A stretch of DNA of 64,000 nt from Polynucleobacter sp. MWH-UH25E. GTDB lineage: Bacteria; Pseudomonadota; Gammaproteobacteria; Burkholderiales; Burkholderiaceae. This document shows, one piece after another, positions 25,845 to 32,393 of the stretch (its first letter is position 1; every line of letters starts with the position of its first letter). Location of the stretch: positions 496,001 through 560,000 of the forward strand of contig NZ_CP061286.1 of the NCBI RefSeq assembly GCF_018687095.1. The letters are read 5' to 3'. The notes under the pieces were generated by a model. The model saw only the letters and a list, made by a program, of their open reading frames with translations, was not told the DNA's origin and made no database searches. A program made the translations under genes and the position numbers.

Positions 25845-26644
25845 AGGGCAACCTCAATAGCTTGTGCTGAATATTTCTGAAAGCAGGGGTGCGAATCATT
25901 TTTGCTGATAGCAAAGACTTTGGTGAGGGCATCTGCATAAATACACTCTGGCGCAATTACCGAGTAAGACTCGGAAAATTCAATTTGTTCCATCGTTTGA
26001 GGATTAACAATGTGCCCTTGATTGAATTTGGAGTGATCGCAATAGTAGAGTCCGCTACTGGCAATAGCGCCATTCTCGAGAGAGCCCAATGCAATAAGTT
26101 CAAGCGGATTGTTAGGGTTGCGCACCTGAATTTCTTGAGCAACATTTCCAAAAACCCGTAAATCACCCCCTGCGTTTACATAACCTGATGCAACACCACA
26201 CTGTTGCAGTGCTTCAACTGCCTTATCGACAGCAAATCCTTTGGCAATGCCACCAAGATCTAGGGTGAGCGGGGCTTTTGAAGAAGCTAGCTTTGGCTCC
26301 GTGAGTTCGAGATCCATGATGCTGCCGCAGGATGTATTTAAGCGTTTAGAGTGCTTTGGTAGCAAGCCAGAATCAACTAACTTTTTACCAACGCCGCAGT
26401 CGAACATGCCATTTGTACTTTCACATAACTCTTGAGCAATTCGAAGAACTTGAAAAGTCCATTCATGTACTTCAATTGGCTCTATGTGGGCGCGAGCATT
26501 GATTTGAGATAGTTCGCTATTGGGGTTATGAAACCCCATTAAGTCTTGAACTAATTGAATAGCCAAAAATGCCTGGTCAATAGCATTATCAGTATCAGCG
26601 GAGATCTCAACATAAGTCCCCAAGAGCGGTTTGCAACGAATCAT
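25841..26644 (-). CDS. apbE: FAD:protein FMN transferase ApbE
   Basis: ApbE attaches FMN covalently to a Thr of exported flavoproteins. The start was placed at 26644 (MIRCKPLLGTYVEIS), in a 4-nt overlap with the stop of the FMN-binding gene; a longer frame to 26716 lies inside that gene. The 267 residues contain MGFHNPNSELSQIN, LDLGGIAKGFAVDKAVEAL and a YVNAGGDLRVFG block, and HIVNPQT near the C-terminus, all ApbE landmarks. No clear signal peptide is seen, so the product may stay cytoplasmic or membrane-associated. Its target is almost certainly the upstream gene product. Confidence 0.92.
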   Translation of the reverse strand: MIRCKPLLGTYVEISADTDNAIDQAFLAIQLVQDLMGFHNPNSELSQINARAHIEPIEVHEWTFQVLRIAQELCESTNGMFDCGVGKKLVDSGLLPKHSKRLNTSCGSIMDLELTEPKLASSKAPLTLDLGGIAKGFAVDKAVEALQQCGVASGYVNAGGDLRVFGNVAQEIQVRNPNNPLELIALGSLENGAIASSGLYYCDHSKFNQGHIVNPQTMEQIEFSESYSVIAPECIYADALTKVFAISKNDSHPCFQKYSAQAIEVAL

Positions 26645-27183
26645 TTGGCTTTGGGTTTGAGTGCTAATTCGTACATCACCATGATTCTTTTGACGCCATC
26701 GGTCAAATGCTTGCAAGAAAGGGTTGCGCCAGAAATATTCTGAATATCTTTCTTGAGTTTCAAGGGATCTTCTGCAGTTTTGCCAATAAATTGCTTGCGC
26801 CAGCTATCTTCAGCGACTTCGTAGCCATAAGACTCAACGTACTCCATGATTTCAATGCCTTGCACTGTCCCGTTTGGCGCAATGCCGATGGCGTAGGTAA
26901 TCATTTCATGTTTGCCAACCACTTCATCCACAATAAAGTAGCTACCATCGGCAGCTTTCCAGGTTCTATCACCTTTAAATGGCTGTCTGACGCTAGAGGC
27001 TGACTGCATCTTGTCCTGGACGTCCTCACTTAATACGATGGGGTATTTAGTAAATTGCTTATTTGGAAAGATCAACTTCTGTGCCTGCTCGGCAGAGACA
27101 TAAATTTTTGCATGCGCATAGATAGGCGCACCCACAAGAGCAATGCCAGTGATCGCCACAAGTGGGTTGGGATTCCATTTCAT
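26641..27183 (-). CDS. Exported FMN-binding-domain protein (ApbE substrate)
   Basis: The 180-residue protein has a signal peptide (ending YAHAK). Its C-terminal FMN_bind domain includes the flavinylation motif SGAT at 151-154, with Thr154 the expected FMN attachment site. VVGKHEMITYAIGIAPNGTVQGIEIMEY is the preceding beta-sheet region, cited by position 89-116. A Cys at 157 lies close to the flavin. It is directly followed by apbE, its expected modifying enzyme, and lies in the Fur-box operon. Confidence 0.88.
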   Translation of the reverse strand: MKWNPNPLVAITGIALVGAPIYAHAKIYVSAEQAQKLIFPNKQFTKYPIVLSEDVQDKMQSASSVRQPFKGDRTWKAADGSYFIVDEVVGKHEMITYAIGIAPNGTVQGIEIMEYVESYGYEVAEDSWRKQFIGKTAEDPLKLKKDIQNISGATLSCKHLTDGVKRIMVMYELALKPKAK

Positions 27184-27197
27184 AAGATTGATCTCTA

Positions 27198-27377
27198 TTA
27201 ATGCGATAAGAATTCATTCGCCTCATAACAAAGCGTTTGTATTTCTTGATTGCTTGATTTCGAATTAGATAAGGCGTCAAACATCATCAACGCTCTTTCT
27301 CTAGCCGTAGGGCATTGAGTTGTTTGAAATTTCAATAAATACGTCATTGCGCCAATCAACAGATTCTGAATTTCCAT
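27198..27377 (-). CDS. Small 59-residue protein in the flavin operon
   Basis: An ATG at 27377 with GGGAGA 6 nt upstream opens a 59-residue frame ending at 27198, which is 14 bp before the FMN-binding gene and 31 bp after the outer-membrane gene. The product begins MEIQNLLIGAMTYLLKF. It has two Cys residues (TQCPT, TLCYEAN) and no signal peptide. It looks helical and soluble. No family is recognised. Position and ribosome-binding site argue that it is translated. Confidence 0.6.
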   Translation of the reverse strand: MEIQNLLIGAMTYLLKFQTTQCPTARERALMMFDALSNSKSSNQEIQTLCYEANEFLSH

Positions 27378-27408
27378 GACATTTCTCCCGGAATAAATTG
27401 AATGAACC

Positions 27409-28332
27409 TTAATTCAGTGGGAATCCCACTTTGACAATGAATTCATTTTTGGTGTGACCATCCCAGACACGATTACCCCAACAATCGCCCGCGCCGGTGT
27501 TGTGACAGGTGCCACCTGGTAGTTGATAGCGCCAGGCAGCAGTTACCCACCAATCCTTTTCTGCGTAGTGGACATTGGGTCCAACAAAGATAGCGTTTTG
27601 TGTTGGGCTTTGCCACATATAGCCGTAAAAGTCATTATGGAAGCGAGCCTCAAGGCCTGCTGAGAGCTTGGGTATAAAGCGATAACTTGCACCCACGAGA
27701 AGATCAACTTGAGATTCTTGTAATAAAAAGCCATTGGACTTCAGTTGCTCTTGTTCGGCAACGATATTTGCTGCCAGTATTAATCGATCATCAATAAAGT
27801 TTGATTGCAAGAGTAGTCGGTACTCGAGTGCATTTGCATTACGACCTACGGTAGGTTCGAAGTACACACCAACGCCAACCGGAGAAGTGATGGGATCGGT
27901 AATTCGGTAGATAGCTTCAAGTGATCCACCATCTAAACCCGTTTGACTGTAGCTAGAGGCGCCAGAAGAAGTAACCCATTGCGGAACTCCAGCTCCAGCT
28001 GTACATGGCGTAACACCGCACACATCTGGGTTAAGGTAATTATTTTTAGCGGTAACTTTATAGGCGTTCAAGTAGCCCGCAAGTTGAAAGTCATCGGTGA
28101 CGCCGTATTCAATTTCAGTTCTCGAATACCAAGATTGATAGGTACCGGTTGCTTGTCCCTGATTTAACTGTAGACGTTGCTCAAATTCTGCTTTTCCTTT
28201 GGGTTGTAGATCGAGCGTATAGATCCACCCGAAATTACCTTCACCTGCCTGAGCCATTGAAAAATGGAATAGGGCTGCAAGGGGTAGAGCAAAGAAAAGT
28301 AGGCTTTTAGGGCCTAATTTGGGGGTTTTCAT
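27409..28332 (-). CDS. Outer-membrane barrel-like protein, first gene of Fur-box operon
   Basis: The start at 28332 gives a signal peptide ending SMAQA and a 307-residue product. A longer frame would begin inside the Fur-like site. Alternating hydrophobic strands and many Tyr/Trp residues (YTLDLQPKGKAEFEQRLQL, QSWYSRTEIEYGVTDDFQLAGYL) suggest an outer-membrane beta barrel, resembling proteins annotated DUF6662. Two Cys pairs (DVCGVTPC and TCHNTGAGDC) are probably disulfides in loops. It may pass iron chelates or serve the flavin electron system. Confidence 0.7.
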   Translation of the reverse strand: MKTPKLGPKSLLFFALPLAALFHFSMAQAGEGNFGWIYTLDLQPKGKAEFEQRLQLNQGQATGTYQSWYSRTEIEYGVTDDFQLAGYLNAYKVTAKNNYLNPDVCGVTPCTAGAGVPQWVTSSGASSYSQTGLDGGSLEAIYRITDPITSPVGVGVYFEPTVGRNANALEYRLLLQSNFIDDRLILAANIVAEQEQLKSNGFLLQESQVDLLVGASYRFIPKLSAGLEARFHNDFYGYMWQSPTQNAIFVGPNVHYAEKDWWVTAAWRYQLPGGTCHNTGAGDCWGNRVWDGHTKNEFIVKVGFPLN

Positions 28333-28352
28333 GGTTTTGTGGCAATTAATAA

Positions 28353-28367
28353 TGAGAATCGTTATCA
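28353..28367. promoter_or_regulatory. Fur box
   Basis: TGAGAAT-C-GTTATCA matches the 7-1-7 Fur consensus (TGATAAT-N-ATTATCA) at 12 of 14 half-site positions. It lies 21 bp before the start of the outer-membrane gene, within the likely promoter. A weaker half-site, TGAGAAT, is at 28383-28389. Iron-replete repression of the whole operon is the expected result. Confidence 0.75.
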
Positions 28368-28390
28368 TTAATATACCACAAATGAGAATT

Positions 28391-28412
28391 ATTCCTATTT
28401 ACCAATAGGAAT
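28391..28412. repeat. Perfect 9-bp inverted repeat
   Basis: ATTCCTATT (28391-28399) and AATAGGAAT (28404-28412) flank a 4-nt spacer. It is 28 bp past the stop of the Crp/Fnr gene and just upstream of the Fur site. It lacks a T tract, so it may be a regulator site or a weak terminator. Confidence 0.5.
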
Positions 28413-28440
28413 CAGAATGAGATTTGCCTCCTTTGAGAGA

Positions 28441-29043
28441 TTATTTACGTAGAAGCTCTAGAGAATCGGTGTGTCGAATCAAGAGACCTTCTTTCTCTAG
28501 CGTGGCAATGGCGCGATACAACGCTTCGTGTGTTACGCCAATCTCTGATGCCATCGATTTCAGATCAGATTGAAGGTGAAGAGTGCCTGCTTTGCCATCT
28601 GTTTCAATCAGGTGAATGAGTTTGCTTTTGATGTCCTTTATACCTAGGCGCTCAGACTGAGTTCTCAGGCGCATAATTTCTTTGCTCAGCAATTGAACCC
28701 ACTTCATTGAAAAATCACTATCCATTAGCGCATCTCTTAATGACTGGATGGGTAGGTTAATAGCCATTCCAGAGTGTGTCGCAATGGCATCACAGTGATA
28801 GACATCCGTCAATAGACTTGCTTCACTGACAAATCCACCTTTACATCTTTGTAGAGTGATGGGTTCGCCGTGCTGATTGGCTCGCGTCAAAATGACTTCA
28901 CCTGAAACCACAAAATACATGTACTCAGGCTTTTTGCCTTGATGAAATAGGTGGTCGCCCCTATTGAATGATCGGCTATGGCATTCGCTCAGTAGCCCCT
29001 TAGGCAGAAGATTCTTCAGGAGTTCAGGTATGTAAAAGTCCAT
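28441..29043 (-). CDS. Crp/Fnr-family transcriptional regulator
   Basis: The start at 29043 (MDFYIPELLKNLLP) gives 200 residues. An earlier frame to 29190 would overlap the divergent DUF2892 gene. A cyclic-nucleotide-binding-like beta-roll (residues 25-120, with RGDHLFHQGKKPEYMYFVVSGEV) is followed by a dimer helix and a C-terminal helix-turn-helix (MASEIGVTHEALYRAIATLE). The N-terminal Fnr cysteine cluster is absent, so the signal is not an Fnr-type iron-sulfur cluster. It faces the DUF2892 operon and probably controls it. Confidence 0.85.
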   Translation of the reverse strand: MDFYIPELLKNLLPKGLLSECHSRSFNRGDHLFHQGKKPEYMYFVVSGEVILTRANQHGEPITLQRCKGGFVSEASLLTDVYHCDAIATHSGMAINLPIQSLRDALMDSDFSMKWVQLLSKEIMRLRTQSERLGIKDIKSKLIHLIETDGKAGTLHLQSDLKSMASEIGVTHEALYRAIATLEKEGLLIRHTDSLELLRK

Positions 29044-29058
29044 ATGATTTGGATCATA
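29043..29058. promoter_or_regulatory. Fnr-like palindrome at the Crp-family gene start
   Basis: TATGAT-TTGG-ATCATA is a perfect 6-bp-arm palindrome. Its core ATGAT-N4-ATCAT differs from the FNR consensus TTGAT-N4-ATCAA at two outer positions. It abuts the regulator's start codon and is 57 bp upstream of the divergent DUF2892 gene, so it suits autoregulation plus control of that operon. Confidence 0.6.
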
Positions 29059-29114
29059 CGCCTTTTGGCATTTTTGGCTAATAATGTAAACGTAGATATC
29101 AATAGGAGGTTTAT

Positions 29115-29333
29115 ATGAAATGCAATGTTGGCGGTATCGATCGTGTTTTACGTATTGCAGTTGGTTTGGTGCTGATTGCATTGGCAGCAAGTAATGTCAT
29201 TGGCATATGGGGCTGGATTGGTGTTGTTCCATTGGTAACCGGTTTATTTAGATTCTGTCCTTTGTATCCAATCTTGGGTATTAATTCCTGTGGCACCGAT
29301 ACTGGCTGCGGTGGTGGCGGTTGCTGTAAATAA
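29115..29333 (+). CDS. DUF2892 (YgaP-like) small membrane protein with Cys-rich tail
   Basis: The 72-residue protein has two membrane segments and the DUF2892 hallmarks NVGGIDRVLRIAVGLVL and LFRFCPLYPILGIN. Cys3, the Cys in FRFCP, SCGTDTGC and the terminal CGGGGCCK may bind metal or carry sulfane sulfur. In YgaP this domain is fused to a rhodanese. AGGAGG precedes the start. A close paralogue, about 70 percent identical by eye, sits at 63560-63778 beside a persulfide-type ArsR regulator. Confidence 0.88.
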   Translation: MKCNVGGIDRVLRIAVGLVLIALAASNVIGIWGWIGVVPLVTGLFRFCPLYPILGINSCGTDTGCGGGGCCK

Positions 29334-29353
29334 TGATTGTGCGGAGCGCCTTT

Positions 29354-29704
29354 ATGCCAAAAGACTACAAACAAATTACGCGTGACATTTCTGGTTCCTT
29401 AGCTAAGCTAAGAGCCGAAGCGCCAGATGTGATGAAGGGATTTAATGATCTGGCTGCCGCTGCTACTAAAGACGGCGTCTTAGATAAAAAGACCAAAGAG
29501 TTGATTGCATTGGCATTGGGCGTAGCTGCAAGATGCGATGGTTGCTTGGGTTTTCATACCCAAGCCCTTGCAAAGCTGGGGGCCAGTAAGCAGGAGGTAG
29601 TTGAGGTATTAAGTATGGCAACTTATATGGGCGGTGGCCCATCACTCATGTATGCAGCTGATGCGATAAGTGCTTTTGAGCAAGCGCAGGGAGCCTCCCA
29701 ATGA
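29354..29704 (+). CDS. Carboxymuconolactone decarboxylase / AhpD-like protein
   Basis: The 116-residue form starts at 29354, where GGAG lies 7 nt upstream; ATG at 29333 overlaps the previous stop and is the alternative. The AhpD-like redox motif is seen as CDGC (61-64) with His68 following. LALGVAARCDGCLGFHTQAL is the family core. Such proteins use the Cys pair to reduce peroxides or disulfides. It lies in the operon controlled from the divergent Crp-family promoter. Confidence 0.87.
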   Translation: MPKDYKQITRDISGSLAKLRAEAPDVMKGFNDLAAAATKDGVLDKKTKELIALALGVAARCDGCLGFHTQALAKLGASKQEVVEVLSMATYMGGGPSLMYAADAISAFEQAQGASQ

Positions 29705-30270
29705 ATATGACGCACTATATGGAGTTACTGGCTGTTAATCAGCCTTGGAACTTAATCATCTTTATGGCAATACCTGTTGTTCTAGCAGAGACCTTGGCGA
29801 TTACTGAGTTGTACATATTGTTTACCCGAAAGTTCGATGGTGCAATTTATTATCTCAATCGCTTTGCAGGTATAGCAGTTGGTTTATATTTCATTGGCAT
29901 CATTTATTACGTGATCAGTAATGCGATTATTCCAATCACTAAGGCGGGCGAGTGGAGAACCGTGATTGATGTGCTTGCGGTTGGTAGTTATGTGGTCGCT
30001 GGCTTGCCTTTGGCATGGATTGCCTTACAAGAACTCGGCTTGGTGAATAAGACCTTGGATCAAATGGGCAAGCTTAAGATTCATGCCATTTGCGTGGCTC
30101 TATTCTTAGTATTTGGTCATATTGCGATGATTGCTGGAATGCTTGATCCCAGTTTGCTCGGATATCAAAACCCTCATCAGATGATGGGTAATGACACAAC
30201 TTCACCAATGAAGACAATGCCCATGAATATTGAAAATATGCCGATGGGTAAATCCATGCACAACCACTAA
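29701..30270 (+). CDS. Conserved membrane protein with Met/His-rich tail
   Basis: The 189-residue protein has four or five hydrophobic segments. A periplasmic or cytosolic tail contains many Met and His residues (HQMMGNDTT, MKTMPMN, MPMGKSMHNH), a composition often seen at copper or other soft-metal sites. It overlaps the AhpD-like gene by 4 nt. It resembles small proteins annotated as permeases or DUF6803, but I cannot confirm the family. It probably serves the same stress response as its operon partners. Confidence 0.65.
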   Translation: MNMTHYMELLAVNQPWNLIIFMAIPVVLAETLAITELYILFTRKFDGAIYYLNRFAGIAVGLYFIGIIYYVISNAIIPITKAGEWRTVIDVLAVGSYVVAGLPLAWIALQELGLVNKTLDQMGKLKIHAICVALFLVFGHIAMIAGMLDPSLLGYQNPHQMMGNDTTSPMKTMPMNIENMPMGKSMHNH

Positions 30271-30316
30271 ATTCAGTCAGTGTGATGTTTAGCAAGAAAA
30301 AACGACAAAAATAGTA

Positions 30317-30336
30317 AAACCTAGAGAATTAGGTTT
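30317..30336. repeat. 7-bp inverted repeat before the 30349 gene
   Basis: AAACCTA (30317-30323) and TAGGTTT (30330-30336) are separated by 6 nt, ending 12 bp before the ATG. It could be an operator or a 5' hairpin that covers the translation start. Confidence 0.4.
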
Positions 30337-30348
30337 AGAATTCGCCTC

Positions 30349-30702
30349 ATGTTGCTGCGTCGTAAAACGTTCCCCTTACTGCTGTGCCTTTTCCTGATTG
30401 CATTTAAGGTCGCTGCCTCCAGTATCTTTGTTCAGGCTGCCATTGAGCGTGCGGAATTAGCGGGCGATTACAGCAGTATTGTTGCCATGCAAATGAATCC
30501 TGAAACTAGCGATACATCAGATGACAATGGCAAGGTGCACACCATGAACTTGATGAGTCATGTCACAGCCAATATTTCTAATACTGAAATCGCTATTTGT
30601 CAGCCCCAGGTAAGATCTATTCAGTATTTCGTAGCCGACAAAGTACTGCTCACTCAAAATTTTCCAGACGCGGAATTTAAACCTCCCAAAACAATCGCCT
30701 AA
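30349..30702 (+). CDS. Exported hypothetical protein
   Basis: The 117-residue product has an N-terminal hydrophobic signal or anchor (LLLCLFLIAFKVAASSIF). The rest is polar, with one Cys in AICQPQ and an Asp/Ser-rich stretch near residue 53. There is no recognisable domain. No clear ribosome-binding site precedes the ATG, but the length of the frame and signal peptide support a real gene. Downstream is the Pal-like lipoprotein, 86 bp away. Confidence 0.5.
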   Translation: MLLRRKTFPLLLCLFLIAFKVAASSIFVQAAIERAELAGDYSSIVAMQMNPETSDTSDDNGKVHTMNLMSHVTANISNTEIAICQPQVRSIQYFVADKVLLTQNFPDAEFKPPKTIA

Positions 30703-30788
30703 AACTATTTAGGCTGACGGGCTCTGGACTGAGTCCGTCTTGATATTGTTGCGCCACGCAGTTGTGGCCATCTTTGGGAAGAAGATCC

Positions 30789-31280
30789 ATGTTTAAATTC
30801 GTAAAAGTATTGCCGTTGGCATTACTCGTTTTATTAGCTTCTGCTTGCAGTAGTGTGAAATTAGATGACACAAACACCGTTGCCACAGTCAATGCAGGTG
30901 GTTCATCAGGCTATGACCCTATTAGCGATCCAAAGTCTAGCGTCTATGGCAAACGATCCATTTATTTTGAGTTTGATAGCTACACCATTGATCCTAAATA
31001 TGCCTCGGTGATCTCTGCGCATGCGGGATATCTGAAAGCATTTCAAAAGCAAAAAGCTTCCGTCATTATTCAGGGCAATACTGATGATAGGGGCACTGCA
31101 GAGTACAACTTAGCGCTGGGGCAGAGACGCTCAGAAGCTGTAAAAAATGCACTTATCAAGCAGGGTGTAAGTGAGTCTCAGCTTGAGGCGGTGAGCTTTG
31201 GTAAGGAGAAGCCTGCAAATCCAGCACAAACCGAAGCAGCATTTAAAGAAAATCGGCGCGCCGATTTCGTCTATCAATAA
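30789..31280 (+). CDS. pal: Pal-like OmpA-domain lipoprotein
   Basis: The start at 30789, with GGAAGAAG upstream, gives a 163-residue lipoprotein (LASAC, Cys20). The C-terminal OmpA/Pal domain shows IYFEFDSYTIDP, IIQGNTDDRGTAEYNLALGQRRSEAV and the final ENRRADFVY, with the Asp and Arg residues that hold diaminopimelate in peptidoglycan. No tolB or cpoB gene is nearby, so this may be a paralogue of the Tol-Pal protein and not the main Pal. Confidence 0.82.
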   Translation: MFKFVKVLPLALLVLLASACSSVKLDDTNTVATVNAGGSSGYDPISDPKSSVYGKRSIYFEFDSYTIDPKYASVISAHAGYLKAFQKQKASVIIQGNTDDRGTAEYNLALGQRRSEAVKNALIKQGVSESQLEAVSFGKEKPANPAQTEAAFKENRRADFVYQ

Positions 31281-31295
31281 GAGCGGAGCCTACAA

Positions 31296-31799
31296 ATGAA
31301 AAAGTTATACATACTCAGTTGTGTAGGAGCAGTGTTGCTTGGTGCTTGCGCAAGCAACCCATCATCGAATAATCCAGTTCAAGTCGCTAAAGCGCCAACA
31401 CCTATTCATTCTGAATCGGTTTCCAAGCGACTGAATGCCTGTATTGTCCGTAGCAATCAAAGTGCAGATGCCTTATTGGTGGATAGCCAGATCATTGCCG
31501 TCACTAGAAACAATCCTCATGCTAAGACTCTATTTAGCTCACCGGACAAGTTGACGGATGAGCAGGCTAAGGCGCTAACAAACTATTTGGCTGAAGCCAA
31601 TACTTGCCGCCCGATCGCCCTTGAAGGTGTCAACCCAGAGATGACGGCTGTATATCAAGATTTCTTCAAGCGGATTGATGCTCTGTATGCAGATCTGATT
31701 GCTAGAAAAATCACCATTGGGGTTGCTAATCAAGAGCGTCAATTGCTGATACAAGATGCGCATCTCAAGCGCGTGGCGATTCAGACAAAAGGCAAGTAA
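31296..31799 (+). CDS. Hypothetical lipoprotein downstream of the Pal-like gene
   Basis: The 167-residue product has a lipobox (LLGAC, Cys18), a Pro/Ser-rich linker and a mostly helical C-terminal domain with two Cys residues (NACIV, NTCRP) that may pair. It is 15 bp downstream of the Pal-like gene with GGAG before the ATG, so it probably acts with it in the outer membrane. No known family is recognised. Confidence 0.65.
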   Translation: MKKLYILSCVGAVLLGACASNPSSNNPVQVAKAPTPIHSESVSKRLNACIVRSNQSADALLVDSQIIAVTRNNPHAKTLFSSPDKLTDEQAKALTNYLAEANTCRPIALEGVNPEMTAVYQDFFKRIDALYADLIARKITIGVANQERQLLIQDAHLKRVAIQTKGK

Positions 31800-31811
31800 G
31801 GAGAGCGAGCA

Positions 31812-32117
31812 ATGCCGAGGTATAAATTTGCTTGCCGCTCCTGTAAGTTTGAGTGCGTGAGTAGCATAGGTAAAGAGGTTGGGCCATATTCTTCAAAAGT
31901 GGCAATGGTTTGTAAGAACTGTTCCACTCTTGATGAATACACTGTGGCGCTTCCTGGAAGTATCAACTCCGAAATTAGCAAAGTACCTGTTTGTAAGCAT
32001 TGCTCGTCAAGTGCCCACTTAATAGAGTGGGATGGCTTGACCTGCCCACATTGCAATAAGAGCATGAGAGCTTTGGGGGCGGATATCGATGCAGAGAAAC
32101 CATTTAAGTATTGGTAG
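31812..32117 (+). CDS. Zinc-ribbon protein with four CxxC pairs
   Basis: The 101-residue soluble protein has CRSC (8-11), CKNC (34-37), CKHC (60-63) and CPHC (77-80). These would form two zinc ribbons. The start MPRYKFACRSC recalls FmdB-type regulatory ribbons, but the spacing is longer. AAGGAGAGC precedes the ATG and the gene is 12 bp downstream of the lipoprotein gene. It may bind nucleic acid or protein; no function is known. Confidence 0.65.
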   Translation: MPRYKFACRSCKFECVSSIGKEVGPYSSKVAMVCKNCSTLDEYTVALPGSINSEISKVPVCKHCSSSAHLIEWDGLTCPHCNKSMRALGADIDAEKPFKYW

Positions 32118-32126
32118 GGGTATGAT

Positions 32127-32327
32127 GTGCTTATGACAAATGTCAATTCGCAAAAGATACCCACTCAAAGCGAAGATAGGGTAGAGGATCCGGCAGAGGA
32201 GGTTTCTGACGAGATATCTGCTGTGCAAGAGCAAAGGTCCAGCGATGTCAATAAACCCAAGAGAGCCCTCAGTAAAAGGGAGATCATGGAGCAACTATCC
32301 CGCGAGCGTTTCCCTTGGGATGAGTGA
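32127..32327 (+). CDS. Small acidic protein, unknown
   Basis: A 66-residue frame starts at GTG 32127 (GGGG is 7 nt upstream) or at ATG 32133. It is Glu/Asp/Ser-rich with a basic helical end (KRALSKREIMEQLSRERFPWDE read only as the C-terminal 22 residues by position). It overlaps nothing and follows the zinc-ribbon gene by 9 bp. The conserved-looking C-terminus and tight spacing suggest a real gene, but no family is known. Confidence 0.5.
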   Translation: MLMTNVNSQKIPTQSEDRVEDPAEEVSDEISAVQEQRSSDVNKPKRALSKREIMEQLSRERFPWDE

Positions 32328-32393
32328 ATACTCTGAAGGGTGAGCCCTAAATAAAGCAGTGGATTTGTAATGCGGTGAGCATAGAATGAAAGG

